Notes: a model not told the origin generated them from the sequence alone. A stretch of 64,000 bases of DNA from Helichrysum umbraculigerum (GCA_949592205.1 CATIUR010000004.1:90083337-90147336); one strand, 5' to 3'. Numbered from the stretch's first letter, positions 1 to 14,190 are shown. A program made the numbers and translations.

Positions 1-11
1 TTACTGCATCT

Positions 12-547
12 TTGATTTTTACAAAAAATGTTTCCTTTTTGGTTTTTTTGGTCTGTTACATATTTTTATGTTGCAACTTTATACATGTGTTTTTATCTAT
101 CTTATGTATCTTATTTATGTATATAGTACATTTTGTAGATTCATCTATGGTAGTATATGATGATAAGAAGTCCACTAAGTTGACGTCTGTGAAGATGGAG
201 CTTCAAGGTATGAAAGCTGGTAAGAAAAGGACGAAGGGAGTGTCTGTGCATAAACAATTGCCATCCATTGATGCTCGATGCTCTCCACAGTGGGTGATGA
301 ACACTCTAGTTGCGTTGCATTCTGTACAAAAGCAGGCTGTTAGAGAAATGGGTTTTGGTAGCTTGCTTGATGGTTCTTTTGATTATGAAAGCATGCCGGT
401 TAAGCTAGGGTTCTTTGTTGTTAGGATGTTTGATCCTAAGACTTGTAAGTTTAGGTTTCCTAATGGGCGTACTATTAAGATTACAAAGGAATTGATACAT
501 GATATCACTGAATTTCCTGTTGGTGGTAAACTTATTAGGCCAAAGGT
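12..547 (+). pseudogene. 5' part of a MULE-associated Ulp1-type gene, split by an LTR retrotransposon
   Basis: Open frame of about 178 residues up to the retrotransposon insertion at 548. The recognisable part (from RCSPQWVMNTL through MGFGSLLD, KLGFFVVRMFDP and GRTIKITKELIHDI) matches the N-terminal region I know from plant transposon-borne proteins that end in a Ulp1 protease domain. Skipping the inserted element and one copy of its AAAGG target duplication, the frame continues without a stop at 22485. The two parts were therefore one exon before the insertion. The first 40 or so residues are hydrophobic and may be intron read-through, since ACTGCATC words like those in the gene's other introns occur at the window start. 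The true first exon probably lies left of the window. The family assignment is recognition from memory. Confidence 0.6.
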
Positions 548-834
548 GTGACAACCGTCACCCGAGCTAGGTTAGTAGGCTTAGCCATTCCGTGATTTAT
601 TTAAATTCTGTCATAATCTCAACGTCATGCTGGATAAGTTACGTGTTTAATTGATTTCTGTAAAACTTACTATTAATAGAAATTTTCTATTTTTGGAAAC
701 TTTAAATAATCAAGGGATGATTTTATTTCGTTAGGATCATACGAGTTGGGTGCTTAAGAACTAGTAGTCAATCGAGAAAGAAACGTAGTATATTAAGAAA
801 ACGAAATCTTTTCGGGACTTTTATGCGATTAGTA

Positions 835-868
<34 letters not shown>

Positions 869-2911
869 TAATTATAATAATAAAAATCATTTTCATCAGA
901 TTATCATATAATAATATAATAATAAAAAATTAATATAATAATAACAAACATGATCATGTAATAACTAATAAATTAATAATAATCATGATCATGGTCATGG
1001 AACTCATTTATACTTTTTTTTGTGTGCCGAAATTGAGAGGCCAAAGAAAGAAAAAAAAAATTAAATAGCCCAACACAAGAGACCCAAACACAAATTAAAT
1101 TAAACTCTAATCTTTTTAATTAAACATACGATCTTTCCTGTGGTTTTCTTTTACTCCCATCGACCAAAAAAAAACAGAGAGAAAAATCAAAAGAGCAACT
1201 TCACCGAATCAATTTCAAGCTTTGCTTAATCGTGTTTCTCAATCGTGTTCGTGTAGGTATTTCTCATAAACCCTAATCAATTATTTGTCATAGTATTTTT
1301 CTGGAAAAGATGCATATTAGTGATGATTTGTGTGTTTGGGGATTTAATATATTAGGTTTAAGGTGGTTTTTTGAAGTCGAAAGTTATATACCGTTAATCA
1401 CAATTTCTGTCAAGATTTTCGTAACTAGAATCAGAGGCTGTTTTGTCCTATTTGCGTCCGTTTTCAGGTTTTGGTCAAAACACGAAAGTTGTAGATCTCG
1501 AAATTTTACTTAGAGTCGCGAGGTTTCGGCCTCTAAAAAGCAAATTTTACAAAAAATTATTTCGTAAACTGCAGTTAGGAGTGACGAATTTTGAGAAAAC
1601 TTTTGTAAACTTAGTTCGGTTTGACCAAATTATTTTCTAATCATTATGGGAGTTGAGGGTGTAAGATAAAGGTTCGAACTTTTCTGTAATAAAAAAGATA
1701 TTTTTATATTTTCAAGTTCGGTTTAATTATTAGACTTAAAATGGGTTCTGTTTCGAGTATATTTCAAGTGTTTTTGATTACGACTTCGAGTGTTTTTTTT
1801 TAGTTGGTATTGCCTATGGATAAAAATTTATTATTTTATATGTCAACCATCGATTTTCAATATCAAATATTATAGTATGTTGTGTCATCATTGTTGTTTA
1901 AAAGATGTGATGAAAACTGGACCAATCAACTAGGGTATTATACAAAAATAATTCTATGTTATTGATCAAGATATTTATTTGAATTTAACTTGTTTGTAGG
2001 GTGATTTGGTTAGACGAGATATTTGGTTTATAGATTTAAGCAGCATTTAAGTGGACTTATTTGGGAGCGTTATTTACTTTGATAATCAATGTGAGTTTTG
2101 CGGCCCTATTTTCTTTACTTATTTTTCGTTGGGGGAAAAGAATGCTCAAACTGATTTCAAACTGTTTTCTTATGCTGTGTAAACTATCTGTTATTCCGAT
2201 TTGGACATTATGATTGAATAAGTGACATTCTGATTGTTGTGGACTGATTGCTGATCGTTGTGGACTGATTGATGATTGTTCGGATGAGTCTTGTGTCTTC
2301 GGGACCCTGACAACACTCCATATTCTTACTAATACGGATATGATTATTGATAGTACTATCGGACGACGGTCCCACTCTTGTGATAGATACGTTATCCTTG
2401 AGTGAATATTATCCAGGAACGGAACGGATTGCTTATGGTGGATGAATTGGTTATCTTATGTGCTTATTTCATATCATATGTCCTACTTACTTATTATCAC
2501 AGCAAACCGTATTTCTTGTGTGTCTTATTAAACCTGCTAAACTCACCAACCATTGTGTTGACATTTTCGAGCATTTCTTTTCAGGGAACGCTAGTGGCAC
2601 TAAGATCGAGGACAAGAAAACTTAGTGGACCTATTAGGTTGCATTAAGTATTGCTGCAAGACTTATGATACATTAGTTGCTGACATTTTGATTACATTAT
2701 GGGGCATATTGCCTTATCATTTGTTGAATACGTTTATTGTTTGTGACACATTGTTTCTTTGTTAGTGTGAATGCAATGACACGAACCGTCATTCGTGTTA
2801 ATGACATCACAATATATTGGTTTGATTTCATTTAGTAATCTCTTTATATTAATGTGTTGTGATCCTATCATGGTTGCATTCCGTTGTTTCCACTTTAGAC
2901 GGGGTGTGACA
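548..2911 (+). repeat. 5' LTR (2364 bp) of the LARD-like element
   Basis: Starts TGTGACAACCGTCACCC and ends GACGGGGTGTGACA. It is repeated at 7550-8229 plus 20764-22484 with only scattered single-base differences. A TAA microsatellite at about 838-870 is longer in the 3' copy (about 7843-7912), which explains much of the length difference. A small ORF at 2402-2647 recurs unchanged in the other LTR, but I see no family resemblance and treat it as chance. Confidence 0.9.
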
Positions 2912-2914
2912 GAT

Positions 2915-2927
2915 TGGTATCAGAGCC
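2915..2927 (+). other. Primer binding site, initiator tRNA-Met
   Basis: TGGTATCAGAGCC lies three bases after the LTR end. It is the standard complement of the plant initiator tRNA-Met 3' end used to prime reverse transcription. Confidence 0.9.
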
Positions 2928-5900
2928 ATTGGTTATAGAGAATTAGGTGGATTGACCTAGACTGTAACCTAGGAACCTTCATATAAATGCTATTCTAGGA
3001 ACTATGTGTGCATTAAACAACGTGTGTTTATTCGAAATCACGCTTGCTCATTTGAAACGATCTGTGATTAATTGAAACCCTATGTCCTTACTTGCAATGA
3101 TGTGTACTTGTTCGAAACGATGCACAAATATTTTTCATAAGATGTACTTATTTGCTAGGATACATACATAAATGCTACATAGACAACATGTACTCATCCG
3201 TAATTCAGTTCTTGAGCAAGACATGCTCCGTTGGTGGTTCTGCACGTTCCGCATACCCGAGAGGGTCATGTAGGCTTAACGGCGCAGGATTATTAATGTT
3301 ATCTATCGATACTATATTGATCATAGTATCATTTCCTGATAAATTCGTGCCACTTTTAAATTCGAGTAGGTAGGAACAAGGTTGAACATTGTGATATAGG
3401 GTTTGGTAATAAGGACATATATGAAAGGATACCCTAACAATTATGGCGGCCGACGTAATTGCGAAGGTATCACGACATATATGTGTTTATACATCATATT
3501 CGAGTGTCCAATGTGTCGCCTTCAAAGTCGCATGACGACGTCAAATCTCGACTCTACAGGTGTTGAAATCATGATCCTTGGTCATTGGTTTGGTGCATAC
3601 ACTATTCAAATTGCGCATATATTCTAAGCTCATACGTACTCAAAATCGTATCAAATATGCTGCCAAGACGTTCTACTCGAAACGCTAAAAAACGTAACGA
3701 GAGCGAACAGTGATAAATATAAAACTGTAAATCATGTACTAAGTAAACATCATTCTAAGACATGGAAACCGTATCGTGAGAATAATGGACGCGGATAATA
3801 ACTCGCTAATGAATAACCATGCGAAAACTTTATTAAATCATTACTCACTGAAATCAAAATAATTGGTTCATTATCCCTTAAATTCTTTGGACATAGTTAT
3901 ATTGTAACTTCCTTGGGAAATTTCACATTACAACCACGAATCACACGATAATCTTTTCTAGTCAGTGATGTATTCATCACTTGGCCACTCTCACATTATC
4001 GCAACTGAGTTTCTAATCTCTTTTGCAAGTTAGCCCAAGATCTTGATATCTTTTGAACATGCATTCGAATTCTCTATATTGCTTGGCAATTTTACCTCCA
4101 TAAAATAAGGGCTCCATACCACATTCTACATTATAATGTAACTAAATAAGACCATTCTTAACATGTATTATAATCTTGGTTTTTAAACTATTTCGACTAC
4201 AACTTCCGTAAGAATTTAAGTGAATCTAAAACATACCTACACTATAATATTTAATGATGTGGTTTGAAACGAAGAAGGATAAGTCTATCTATTAAATTGT
4301 TCTCTCACCTAAAATATCTACCCATCCGTGTTCTATTTAAGTGATTCCTCAAGATTTCTCTACTAAAATCCTTGGTACCCAAAATAAACTATACCGTTTG
4401 GAAACTCTCTGTGTCTTGGAACATGTAATAATAATAGCTTACTACCATCCTATATCTAAAATAAATCAAACAACATAATATATAAACCTTCATTGCCTTT
4501 AATATTTACAACTAAAAATTTAGTGCTTCAAGCTTTATAATGTATTCCACTTCTACATGAAATGTCACCGCATCAGCACTCAAGGGGAAAATTCACTCGT
4601 AATGTTGGTATAAAATCGAAGAAGTTCCAAGTTGTATTTATTTTCACAAGAGGCTCAAATAACGAGATAGTCGTTGAATTCGAGATTTACAAAGGCTCAA
4701 CTCCAATAATAAAACCATTTTCTTACGTCACGTAATATTAAGAACTTAATCAAAGATAACATTTGGTTATCACTAAGTCAAAGGAAAACACAAAAATCAA
4801 TGAGCTAACGTAACAACCAAAAGTGTTATAAGCTCACCGAATGAAATGGATAGGAGTAAATCATGAGAAAATTGTTTGGTTGGCACATTAAAGTAAATTC
4901 ACGTATACCATACTCTATTATGTAATAATATACGGGGAATGATCTCCTAATAATCCATAATTCTTATGAAATGAGACGTTGAATCTTAACTATTATCTCA
5001 AAGATGTTCGACCAAATAATCTTCAAAAACAAGTTAGCACAATTACAAAGTGAAGATCAAGATTTACACGAGACAAACCGCTCATTTTGGGGTATCGATA
5101 GAACGTTTCACTTAAGGCATTGGCCTTAAAATCAAATACGGATCACATAATATCGCCGAGTAATGTTCTTTCAATCACTTCACCATTATTTTGCCTTGTG
5201 TGGGTATAGAAATAGCATTATCAAATCAATACATAGAAGAAGACCATCCGAACAAAAGAATTAGTTTTGCCTTTCAACATTACCGGTTTCCAATTATTTT
5301 TCTACATCAAAAAGTCACCGAAACTTGGTTGAACATTTACTAGCATTAAAATAAAACGACGTGAAGGACCAATAGATACGATGAAGCACGTGGTTCGGCA
5401 CTAAACACTGAAACTATTTTCTATCTATACTTCATTAAAAATTGAATTACCCATTTTCTTTTCAATTATGTATATGCTACAAGATGCGAAAATTCCCTAC
5501 TACCCTCACAACATTAGACGATAATTACTACATTACTCTTCACATTAATAAACATTTGAAAAGCTTTGACTCATATAAGATTTAAATTGGGTAATTATTT
5601 ATATATTTGACAAGTTTGAAAATCATCGTCTTAGAAATTTAAGCAAATGATCAAATATTTGCTTCACCTTCTGTCAGTAATGCGAATTTCTCATAACTAA
5701 ACAAAATAATTTTTAAACTCTAAGGTGCCACTTATCAAGATAATCTCTTTGTATACTATCTCACATCGTAAACTTAACATTACCGACGATCACCAACAAT
5801 AAACTATTATCATTCACACTATGGCCAACTGTCAATATCGATCCCTACTACACTATTCTTATTGTTTACCACAGCATAACGCGTGAATTTTTCTAGTCCT

Positions 5901-7535
5901 TAAGTAACATGGATTTCGATGCGAGAGAACGTACACTGTGAGATTAACCCAAATCCAAGCCCTTGGATTTTAAGATAAAATCTAAGCTTACACTTATTTC
6001 ATCCCTTATACAAGCCAACTTATGTAACCTCACAAAGAAATATACTTGAAGGTATAAACTTTTCTTCCTTAAGTGATAATGTGCATTGATTTTTCCTTGG
6101 CGACACAACTCCCGAATACATGTATATATGTTGCCCTCAACTACGATTGTATAAAAAAAATGGAATCAACAATTAAAACACAATGGATGAAACAATCAAA
6201 TCCGTAATAAATTAAAAATATATATTAACGTAGGACCAGTTGAGAACACTATTGAATCTCAAAATGTGAAACTCATTTTCGTATAATATAAATTTCAATA
6301 CATTAAGTTGAATTTAATGGTGATTATTCTGTGTTAAAAGTAATTTTCGATGTGAAAGTCTCATACAAATTTTTAGTAGAATCAACAAACTGCAAGTTGT
6401 AAAAAGGACAAATATTTCACTTGTTTGGTCAAGAAAATTCATTAATAATTGTCTATTCTCCAGCACTTATAATTCAGCTACAAATTTGTATGTGGGAGCC
6501 TCAAGTATGGTTTGCTACACAACGCTAATAAACTCGATAAATCAATGTCTAGTTCAAAACCATGGAAATTAATTATACGATTGGTATGGAGTGCACATCT
6601 TACGTATTACTATCATCATTTGTAAGAAAATACTACATATTGGTAAGAACTCCTTAATATTCCTAACGAACAAAACAACTTTACACCATTAAACTTTTAA
6701 GTGAAGCAAATATAAATTCTTGAGGTGAAGGGAGAACAGATGAACTAAAATTTGAAAAACATCTAGTTGAAATGCCTACTCCTTGACATATAGGAAACCT
6801 ATTTCGGTAAGAACCATTAGTTGTTAAAAATTCCCATGATGTGTGTGACGTATAATCAATGTCCTATATCTAGAAATGACGACTTGATAAATCAACTTCA
6901 AAGTTCATATAGGTTTACAGGCAATCGACCTTTAAAACAAACTATAAATTCAATTGAGGTATAACGGGGAAGCTATACCAAAGACGACGTTTAAGACTCG
7001 ATGTGGTTATGCCTCTCGGTCCAACAATTGCGTCTGTGGTATCCATAGGATTTGGAATCAAGAAAGAGTCTTTTAGATGTTGACAACGCACCATTTAGAA
7101 ACACCAATTTCTTTTACTTTCTTAACGGACCGAACGAATTCGTATTATACATTTAACAAATATGTTCGATAACCTATCAATCGAAGGGACGGATGGAGCA
7201 AACGGAGTTCGCAATACATAATCAAGTGATGAGTCTCTTATTGTGTCAGAAAATTGAAACATATTAATGTGTAGTTGAATGAAAGTCGAGGTGGAGTTTA
7301 AAAAGAAAAAAAAAAAAAAAAAAAAAACTTTGTTGTGGAACTGGTAAAAACTGTGGGACGAGAAGTCAAGTAGTGGAACGTAAAGAGATATCAATAGTTA
7401 TGATGCGATGTAACTTTCGACGAGGAATTAATTCACTTAGTTACGAGAGACTTATAAGAAATTCAAAAATCCGCATCTGGTTCGTATTAACCTGGTCAGT
7501 AATAATTTCGATTGAATTTCGGGACGAAATTCCTT

Positions 7536-7549
7536 AAACGGGGGGATAC
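7536..7549 (+). other. Polypurine tract before the 3' LTR
   Basis: AAACGGGGGGATAC immediately precedes the LTR start at 7550. The preceding ATTTCGGGACGAAATTCC is typical of plant Ty3/Gypsy 3' ends and recurs at 44760. Confidence 0.8.
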
Positions 7550-7844
7550 TGTGACAACCGTCACCCGAGCTAGGTTAGTAGGCTTAGCCATTCCGTGATT
7601 TATTTAAATTCTGTCATAACCTCAACGTCATGCTGGATAAGTTACGTGTTTAATTGATTTCTGTAAAACTTACTATTAATAGAAATTTTCTATTTTTGGA
7701 AACTGTAAATAATCAAGGGATGATTTTATTTCGTTAGGATCATACGAGTTGGGTGCTTAAGAACTAGTAGTCAATCGAGAAAGAAACGTAGTATATTAAG
7801 AAAACGAAATCTTTTCGGGACTTTTATGCGATTAGTAAATAATG

Positions 7845-7912
<68 letters not shown>

Positions 7913-8242
7913 CATTTTCATCATATTATCATATAATAATATAATAATAAAAAATTAATATAATAATAACAAACATGATCATGTAATAACTAATAAATTA
8001 ATAATAATCATGATCATGGTCATGGAACTCATTTATACTTTTTTTTGTGTGCCGAAATTGAGAGGCCAAAGAAAGAAAGAAAAAAAATAAACGGCCCAAC
8101 ACAAGAGACCCAAACACAGATTAAATTAAACCCTAATCTTTTTAATTAAACATACGATCTTTCCTGTGGTTTTCTTTTACTCCCATCGACAAAAAAAAAA
8201 AAAAACAGAGAGAAAAATCAAAAGAGCAACACTACGCCAAAA

Positions 8243-9480
8243 AAGGGCTTTGGTCACACATGCTCGAAATCCAAATCGTCACACATTAGAATATTTATGT
8301 GACTGAAGATACAAAAATAGAATTCACGTCATTAGTTGGTCACACATGCACTCCAATCATGTGACCATTCTGAAATGTATTCGCCACACCTTCATACATT
8401 TATGTGGCTAAAGGGAACTGATGTTTTTTTGATGATTATTTAGTCACACATGATTTGGAACGCGTGACCAATGAAGAGTAAGTTTGAAGCATTAGTCACG
8501 TTAGACACATAAAGTGTGACAAAAACCGCGCCACACACTTGAACAGTGTGACCAAATGCCACTATATGGTCACATGAAGTAATTGTTTATGTGACTAAAT
8601 CATGAAGTCGAGTTTGTCACACATAATTTAAGTGTAGCCAAAAATAGGTACATATGGTCACTATATGGTCACACACTTGAACACTGTGACCAAATGCCAC
8701 TATATGGTCACATGAAGTAATTGTTTATGTGACTAAATCATGAAGTCGAGTTTGTCACACATAATTTCAGTGTAGCCAAAAACAGGTACATATGGTCACT
8801 ATATGGTCACACACTTGAACAATGTGACCAAATGCCACTATATGGTCACATGAAGTAATTGTTTATGTGACTAATTCATGAAGTTGAGTTTGTCACACAT
8901 AGTTTCAGTGTAGCCAAAAACAGGTTGACATGGTAACTATATGGTCACACATTTGAACACTGTGACCAAATGCCTCTATATAGTCACACACTTGAACACT
9001 GTGACCAAATACCACTATATGGTCATATGAAGTAATTGTTTATGTGACTAAATCATGATGTCGAGTTTGTCACACATAATTTAAGTGTAGCTAAAAACAG
9101 GTACATATGGTCACACACTTGAACACTGTGACCAAATGCCACTATATGGTCACACACTTGAACACTGTGACCAAATGCCACTATATGGTCACACACTTGA
9201 ACACTGTGACCAAATACCACTATATGGTCACATGAAGTAATTGTTTATGTGACTAAATCATGAAGTCGAGTTTGTCACACATAATTTCAGTGTAGCCAAA
9301 AACAGGTACATATGGTCACTATATGGTCACACACTTGAACACTGTGACCAAATGCCACTATATGGTCACATGAAGTAATTGTTTATGTGATTAAACCATG
9401 TAGTCGAGTTTGTCACACATGATTGCAATGTAGCCAAAATCAGGTACATATGGTCACATAACTTATTATGTGTGTCTAAA
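8243..9480 (+). repeat. Left subterminal repeat array of the CACTA element (138-bp period)
   Basis: Units containing CACACACTTGAACACTGTG, ATGGTCACATGAAGTAATTG and GTCGAGTTTGTCACACATAA recur. The landmark CACACACTT starts at 8532, 8670 and 8808, an exact 138-bp period. Shorter partial units follow near 8950-9230. Each unit holds several TGGTCACA or TGTGACCA words in both orientations. Such words are the expected binding sites of the element's TNPA-like protein (family knowledge; binding not shown). Confidence 0.85.
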
Positions 9481-10684
9481 GTTTATTGTGTGTTAGAATG
9501 CCAAAAGCTAATCCGTATAGTCACATTAATTTGTAGCATGATCATGTGGCTATATGACCTACTATTAGATCTGAAGACACACACAAGCGTCCTAAGAAGT
9601 GTCTAATAGAATGAAACAATACATTAGATTTGAAAGTGTCCTAATAGATCAATTAATAGGGCATTTTTTTTCATCTGAATCGCACTTTCTAGTCATTGTT
9701 ATTGAGACGGTGTTGAATAAGATATATAACATATCACATATTTGAAATGATATATTACCTAAATCTATCATTATTTGTTCACAATGTATGATTCTAAACT
9801 TTATTAATAAGTACAACAAATAAAATTGTAATACTCCGTATGATTCAAACAAAGAATTCATTTCATAACAAAAATGTTTAACATAGCTAAACAAGTAATA
9901 ACAACTTCCAAAATATGTTCTTCGAGCATGAAACTTTAAACATATGGTCTTGGGTCATCATGCATCATCCTCGGGCATCACCTATATTAACAATATTGAT
10001 ATACCGAAATGAATATGCAAGGGCTCGTGATATTTGCATTAGAGCGTCTTCAAATGTTGACTCATTATAGCCTGACTCCCCATCCTAATCCAGCCATGCC
10101 AAACAGCCTAGCCCAATCCGACCCAACCAGCCAAGAAAAGCCAAACAGCCCAACACAATCAAACTCGCTCATTTTGCCACCTATAACAAAGCATACAGAT
10201 AATCAAACTTGATGATACACCACCAATACTTTTAGCTGCAAATGTAGTTGCCATCTGTAAATTAGTAACCATTACGAGTGAAGTTTCAATTTATAATGTT
10301 TTCTGTATAAAAATACAAACAATGAAAAGAAAGGAACAAAGAAAACAGGTAATCTGCATAAGGGAGTCTAAACTCCAGTATACAATGGCATAATAATCAT
10401 TTTTGATATATCTTAACAAAATTGTTGTCTTATAAGAAACTATGTTACAACTAATAAACACTAACAGCAACAATGTTCTTACTAATCACTTAAAATATTT
10501 ATGTGAAAGAATGAATGAAACGCATTTATATTTAAGACCAAAATAAGTAGAGTGACAAGGGTATTTATGTGTGTCAAGCTACATTTAAACATGGATAAGC
10601 ATATAGAGAAAAAGATAAATACTACCTGTTTCATAAAGCAGACTGTTTCAACTTGTAGCCATTTCGATAAGAAACCTTGTTGAC

Positions 10685-10896
10685 CCATTTTTTGATAGTG
10701 CTAGCTCAACATGAACCCATCTTTACCTGTTGTTAACACACGTTTTTTAATCAATACAAAGCTAAAATTAGTTCACATGAACTTATTAAAGGTGACATTA
10801 CAGCTCAAGACAAATATGATAAGCTTACTTAACCCATAGGATACTAGCAATATATATGTTATTGACATAAACGAAGCAGTTATATCTATCATGACC
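10685..10896 (+). repeat. Direct duplication inside the CACTA element, copy 1
   Basis: The segment from CATTTTTTGATAGTGCTAGC to TATATCTATCATGACC is repeated almost perfectly 1210 bp downstream at 11895-12106. The few differences visible suggest a recent local duplication. Confidence 0.85.
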
Positions 10897-11894
10897 ATAT
10901 TCCCACCCAAATTTAAATAGCTGTAACTTTGCTTACACAAGAACTGACCCGGTAAAGTCAACTTCGTATTTTCACTTTCTATCTTCTGTCTGCCATGTCC
11001 ACACCATACTCCTGATTTTCTGATCATAGTACATAGCTTACAAAATCTCTCCAAACCACTTTCCCGAATTTGAGTTTCCATCCAACTCAACCAATTTGAA
11101 CGGTATCACAAAGCCCAGTTGTCATTCAAATGATGTGAATGACCTTGACCATGGTAGCCTAACACATGCAGAGAGATCATAAACTGCTGCCACCCCACCA
11201 TAATATAGGAAAGTCTTCTACTTCCTTTCCTAACATACAGTTTTACTCTATGCATTGTCATCTCACCTTCAAGGAAAAAGTAAAACACAAACGACCATTT
11301 AAAATCAGAAACATGACTCAAAGAGTTAAATGACTCATTTTTCCACCTTATATCACCTTGAAAAATTGTAAAAGTGCCATACTCCTGCACAATAATCATT
11401 GTTTCCCAGCCTATGCAATTGTTCAAATAAACATACTCAACTATCCTATATACATGCTTGAGAACAAATACAAAGCAGAGAATAAAGCAAAAACAAACAA
11501 GACCAGACTCATAATTTACAACTGCGTACTCTACCCAACTCCCCCTTATATCACCCATCCCAAAATAAATTCCCCATGACCAAGTGGTCAGACTCACACA
11601 TTCACACATTTGAGAGAATTCCCAACAGTAGGTAAACTCAATCCAACGCCTCATAAACTCTTGTCTTAGCACCATAATGTAAAGGGGTCTCATACTACCC
11701 CTTTTAACAAGCAGTTTCAGCAAAGTACTAGTCATCTCACTGCTCATTTTGACACCAGGCTTATATTTTCCTACTATAATTTGGTTTGGGAATTTTAAAA
11801 AGGTAAAATAAAATAAGAAATAAAAACCCATCCTTATTACTCCCAGGGATTCTACAAAGATGCTAAACTCCAGCATCATATTTCTTTTCACGCA

Positions 11895-12106
11895 CCATTT
11901 TTTGATAGTGCTAGCTCAACATGAACCCATCTTTACCTGTTGTTAACACACGTTTTTTAATCAATACAAAGCTAAAATTAGTTCACATGAACTTATTAAA
12001 GGTGACATTACAGCTCAAGACAAATATGATAAGCTGACTTAACCCATAGGATACTAGCAATATATATGTTATTGACATAAACGAAGCAGTTATATCTATC
12101 ATGACC
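11895..12106 (+). repeat. Direct duplication inside the CACTA element, copy 2
   Basis: Second copy of the 10685-10896 segment, same orientation. The sequences diverge abruptly on both sides (GACCATAT versus GACCTATC at the right edge). Confidence 0.85.
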
Positions 12107-13378
12107 TATCTTGCAATATATGAGTTTCAACTCAATGTTTCTTAACTTTTTAGCAATACAATATGATGATTTTACCAAAAATTTTATAACTGATCTTACA
12201 AAGGCTGCGTATAATTCATAGCTCTTGTGTCATTTACGTATTTATTACATAATCATGCTAGATGTCATTCTTGCATATTTTTTTCCCACAAAAGATCCTA
12301 ACAGTACTACCACTTTCTTTTCACTCCACCTGAAGTATTTTTCAAGCTTATGTTTCAAGCATGACCAATTCAGAGTGATCAAAACACGATAAACTACTGC
12401 ATATCTAATATCTTACACACATGCAACAACTCAAAAAAATAAGGCAAAAAAGGTTACATAATGTATAAAAAGAAAAATATAAGAAGAGGAAAAAACCTTT
12501 CCTTCAATGCAAAAATGTTAAGCAGAATCATGGAATTGCCAATTGGTGTCACACGGTCACCACAGACAATTACGATTTTGTTAAGTGCCAAATTTAGATG
12601 TGCACATGTAGAGTTGAAAACCATACACACTACTACAGATGAATCTTGAGCAAACCTCAATGCACTTGAAGATCATCTCAGCTATGGCCTACAAAAATCC
12701 AGCAAGTAAAGTGAATACTATGTGATCAGGTATATACCATTTCAATCACATTCCAAGTGCGAGGGCACGTTACCATTACTACAACTCATGAATAATGTTA
12801 CTAAGGTTCAAAATACAAATTAACCTCAGTGTTAAATGTATACAAATGTTTGTATGAACAACACAACAACTTAAGCCACAAATCAAAATATGGTAACAGG
12901 TCACAAAATCAAACACTTTGATTCAACAACAATAACATTAACCAATTCCAAAAAAAAAAAAAAAAAAACCGGGGGAACACTTTGAGTCAAGTGTGTGCAA
13001 AAAAAAGACCAAACAAAATTAACTTTATGAGTCAAGTGTGTACAAAATTTAACCCAGGATTGCATATAAAAATGTAAACCCTAGAAGAAGAAAAAGTAAT
13101 AAAAATGCTACCATTTTCTAGAGGTGGTGATGACGAATTGCAGTTGGTGGCGGTCGTGTGGTGGCGGTGGGACCGTAGTGGTAGTCGTTCCTCAATGGAT
13201 CAGATAAAGAGAGGAGGTAGTTGGCGGGCTGTAATGGAAGTCGTGCTGAGATGATTGTGGTCACTGAAATCGCACGACCACGGAGGCTGATGGCCAGTTG
13301 CAGGTTGAGTCATTGAGCCCTTGAGGGTGTGCTATTTGATTTGGCTCTTGATCGAGATAGCCGCAGAAGATAATGGCC

Positions 13379-13394
13379 GAGAGAGAGAGGGAGG

Positions 13395-13430
<36 letters not shown>
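13379..13430 (+). repeat. GA/CT microsatellite
   Basis: Nearly pure GA dinucleotides with a GGGAGGGGG interruption. Pyrimidine tracts like this (on the minus strand) are common in plant 5' UTRs. Confidence 0.9.
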
Positions 13431-13432
<2 letters not shown>

Positions 13433-13604
13433 GGTTTGATTGAGAAGGAGATAGTTGAAAATTTGAAGATGAAAACCTAATTTGATTTTTTGGGAAATTT
13501 GGGGCGGGAGATTTAGAGAAGGGTGGTTCGATTGAGAAGGAGGTGCAAAAACACGAAAACTGCACCGGCTAACATTGAACCCAAACCCATAATTAGGGGT
13601 GTTC

Positions 13605-14190
13605 AAAAATTTCCGAAACCAGAAAACCGAGCCGAAAAGCGGTAGAATTAAACCAAATTTTGGTTATCCGAACCGACTTTTTTTTGTTTTTCGGTTTCGG
13701 TTAACCGAACCGATTTTTTTCGGTTTTTCAGTTTTGGTTCATGATTTTGGGATGGACGTTATAAACGGTTACCCAAAAACGTTATATCTAGTTTTAAATA
13801 TATGTATATATATTAATTGTACATATTATATTTATATATAGATATTTACACTTTTATTTTGATCAAATCATTTTTATTTCTTTTTCACTCATTTTAACGT
13901 AATTTACTAGTTCAATTTTAGCCTAATATGGCAATTATTCCTACTTAGTTTCTAATTATATTGAAATGATTTGCGTACGTATAACATAAATACACAATTA
14001 TAAATAGTAAAATGGTTATCGTTTGATATTTCTATTATCAAAGTATTTTAAAGATAGTGAACATTGAAAAATAAATATCTATATGTATGTTATTAATTAC
14101 TTTTTAAGTAAGTATTAATTAATAAACGGTTAATTTGGTTAACCGATTATCCGAACCGAAGAAACGGCAAATCGAAAAAACGGTATTAAT
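13605..14190. repeat. CGGTTAACCGAACCG-type simple repeats and AT-rich spacer
   Basis: Clusters of TTCGGTTT, GGTTAACCGAACCG and CCGAACCGA words near 13610-13740 and 14120-14185. This low-complexity, partly palindromic sequence is common in plant intergenic DNA. No gene is seen here. Confidence 0.5.

Larger units (their letters stand above)
2912..7549 (+). mobile_element. Non-coding internal domain of the LARD-like element
   Basis: No plausible protein-coding frame across 4.6 kb. The only gag-like trace is an 18-codon frame at 3657-3713 (MLPRRSTRNAKKRNESEQ, then a stop), which resembles the basic start of plant Ty3/Gypsy gag proteins. Otherwise it is AT-rich sequence with stops in all frames, plus a 24-base A run near 7303-7327. 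Because the LTRs are near-identical, the lack of coding capacity predates the last transposition rather than following from decay in place. This is inference. Confidence 0.75.
9600..13375. other. CACTA interior without a recognised gene
   Basis: Contains an ORF of 261 codons on the minus strand (11106-11891) with an unusual composition rich in W, F and I and internally repetitive (two stretches around YIMV...QEFM/QQFM). I see no known domain and it looks non-coding. A 212-bp segment is duplicated within this stretch. A GA/CT tract follows at 13379-13430. On the minus strand this tract and the sequence beyond it look like a plant 5' UTR, so a captured gene start on that strand is possible but not shown. 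Confidence 0.4.

Noticed and set aside
1310..1640. ORFs in the LARD LTR (and copies at 20878-21214) as genes
   Set aside because: Present in both LTRs without domain or selection evidence. The reading frames differ between the copies because of small indels.
11106..11891. 261-codon minus-strand ORF in the CACTA element as a gene
   Set aside because: Odd composition, no domain, internal low-grade repeats, and it overlaps non-coding duplicated sequence. Probably chance.
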